From Chromera velia (Eukaryota; Sar; Chromeraceae): 44,195 nucleotides of DNA. Location of the stretch: positions 1-44,195 of the forward strand of contig JAHBMJ010000599.1 of NCBI GenBank assembly GCA_018398765.1, read 5' to 3'. The first letter of the stretch is position 1. Each line of letters begins with the position of its first letter. The translations under genes were made by a program, and so were the position numbers. Of this stretch, positions 44,154-44,195 are shown in pieces. The notes below the pieces were generated by a model, which worked only from the letters and a program-made list of their open reading frames with translations, was not told the DNA's origin and did no database searches.

Positions 44154-44195
44154 CTGTAGCACACGGCAGTAGATAAATTGAATGGCAGATATAAA

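Overview
This is a nuclear window from a protist-like eukaryote. It has intron-rich genes read mostly from the minus strand, introns packed with microsatellites, decayed retroelements and AT-rich spacers. The gene set (PP2A catalytic subunit, a TCERG1/CA150-type WW-FF protein, the centriolar protein POC5, a BBE-type flavoprotein) fits a free-living, centriole-bearing protist. My best guess is an alga of the Chromera/Vitrella kind, but the sequence alone does not prove this. Exon models were built by hand by matching reading frames to splice sites and to conserved family motifs.

Layout: 1-228 is the tail of a chromodomain ORF. 436-2606 is a decayed non-LTR retrotransposon (LINE A, minus), abutting the 3' end of a second copy. 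2.7-6.0 kb is spacer with a pair of dispersed repeats. 6089-6971 is a non-autonomous hAT-like DNA element with near-perfect 8-bp target duplications. 8.2-13.5 kb (minus) is a ten-exon PP2A catalytic subunit gene, with short duplications of its own exon ends. 15,958-24,111 (minus) is a sixteen-exon TCERG1-like gene with two WW and six FF domains. 24,783-26,528 (plus) is a three-exon secreted protein with a lysine-rich collagen-like stretch, divergent from the TCERG1-like gene. 28,775-31,876 (plus) is POC5. 33,457-37,624 (plus) is a MYND zinc-finger gene split by a second LINE (LINE B, minus, 33,681-37,234). 40,292-42,248 (minus) is a three-exon FAD-linked oxidoreductase. The right edge holds minisatellites, a long (GT)n tract and one exon-like ORF of an unidentified minus-strand gene.

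The most unusual signals are three. First, the inferred 5' splice sites prefer C at intron position +3: 17 of 30 begin GTC, such as GTCAGT or GTCGGT. Second, repeat copies and dead LINE codons differ almost entirely by C/T or G/A transitions, sometimes with all changes in one copy, which resembles RIP or methylation-driven decay. Third, exon 3' ends, including a working splice donor, have been copied in tandem into adjacent introns.
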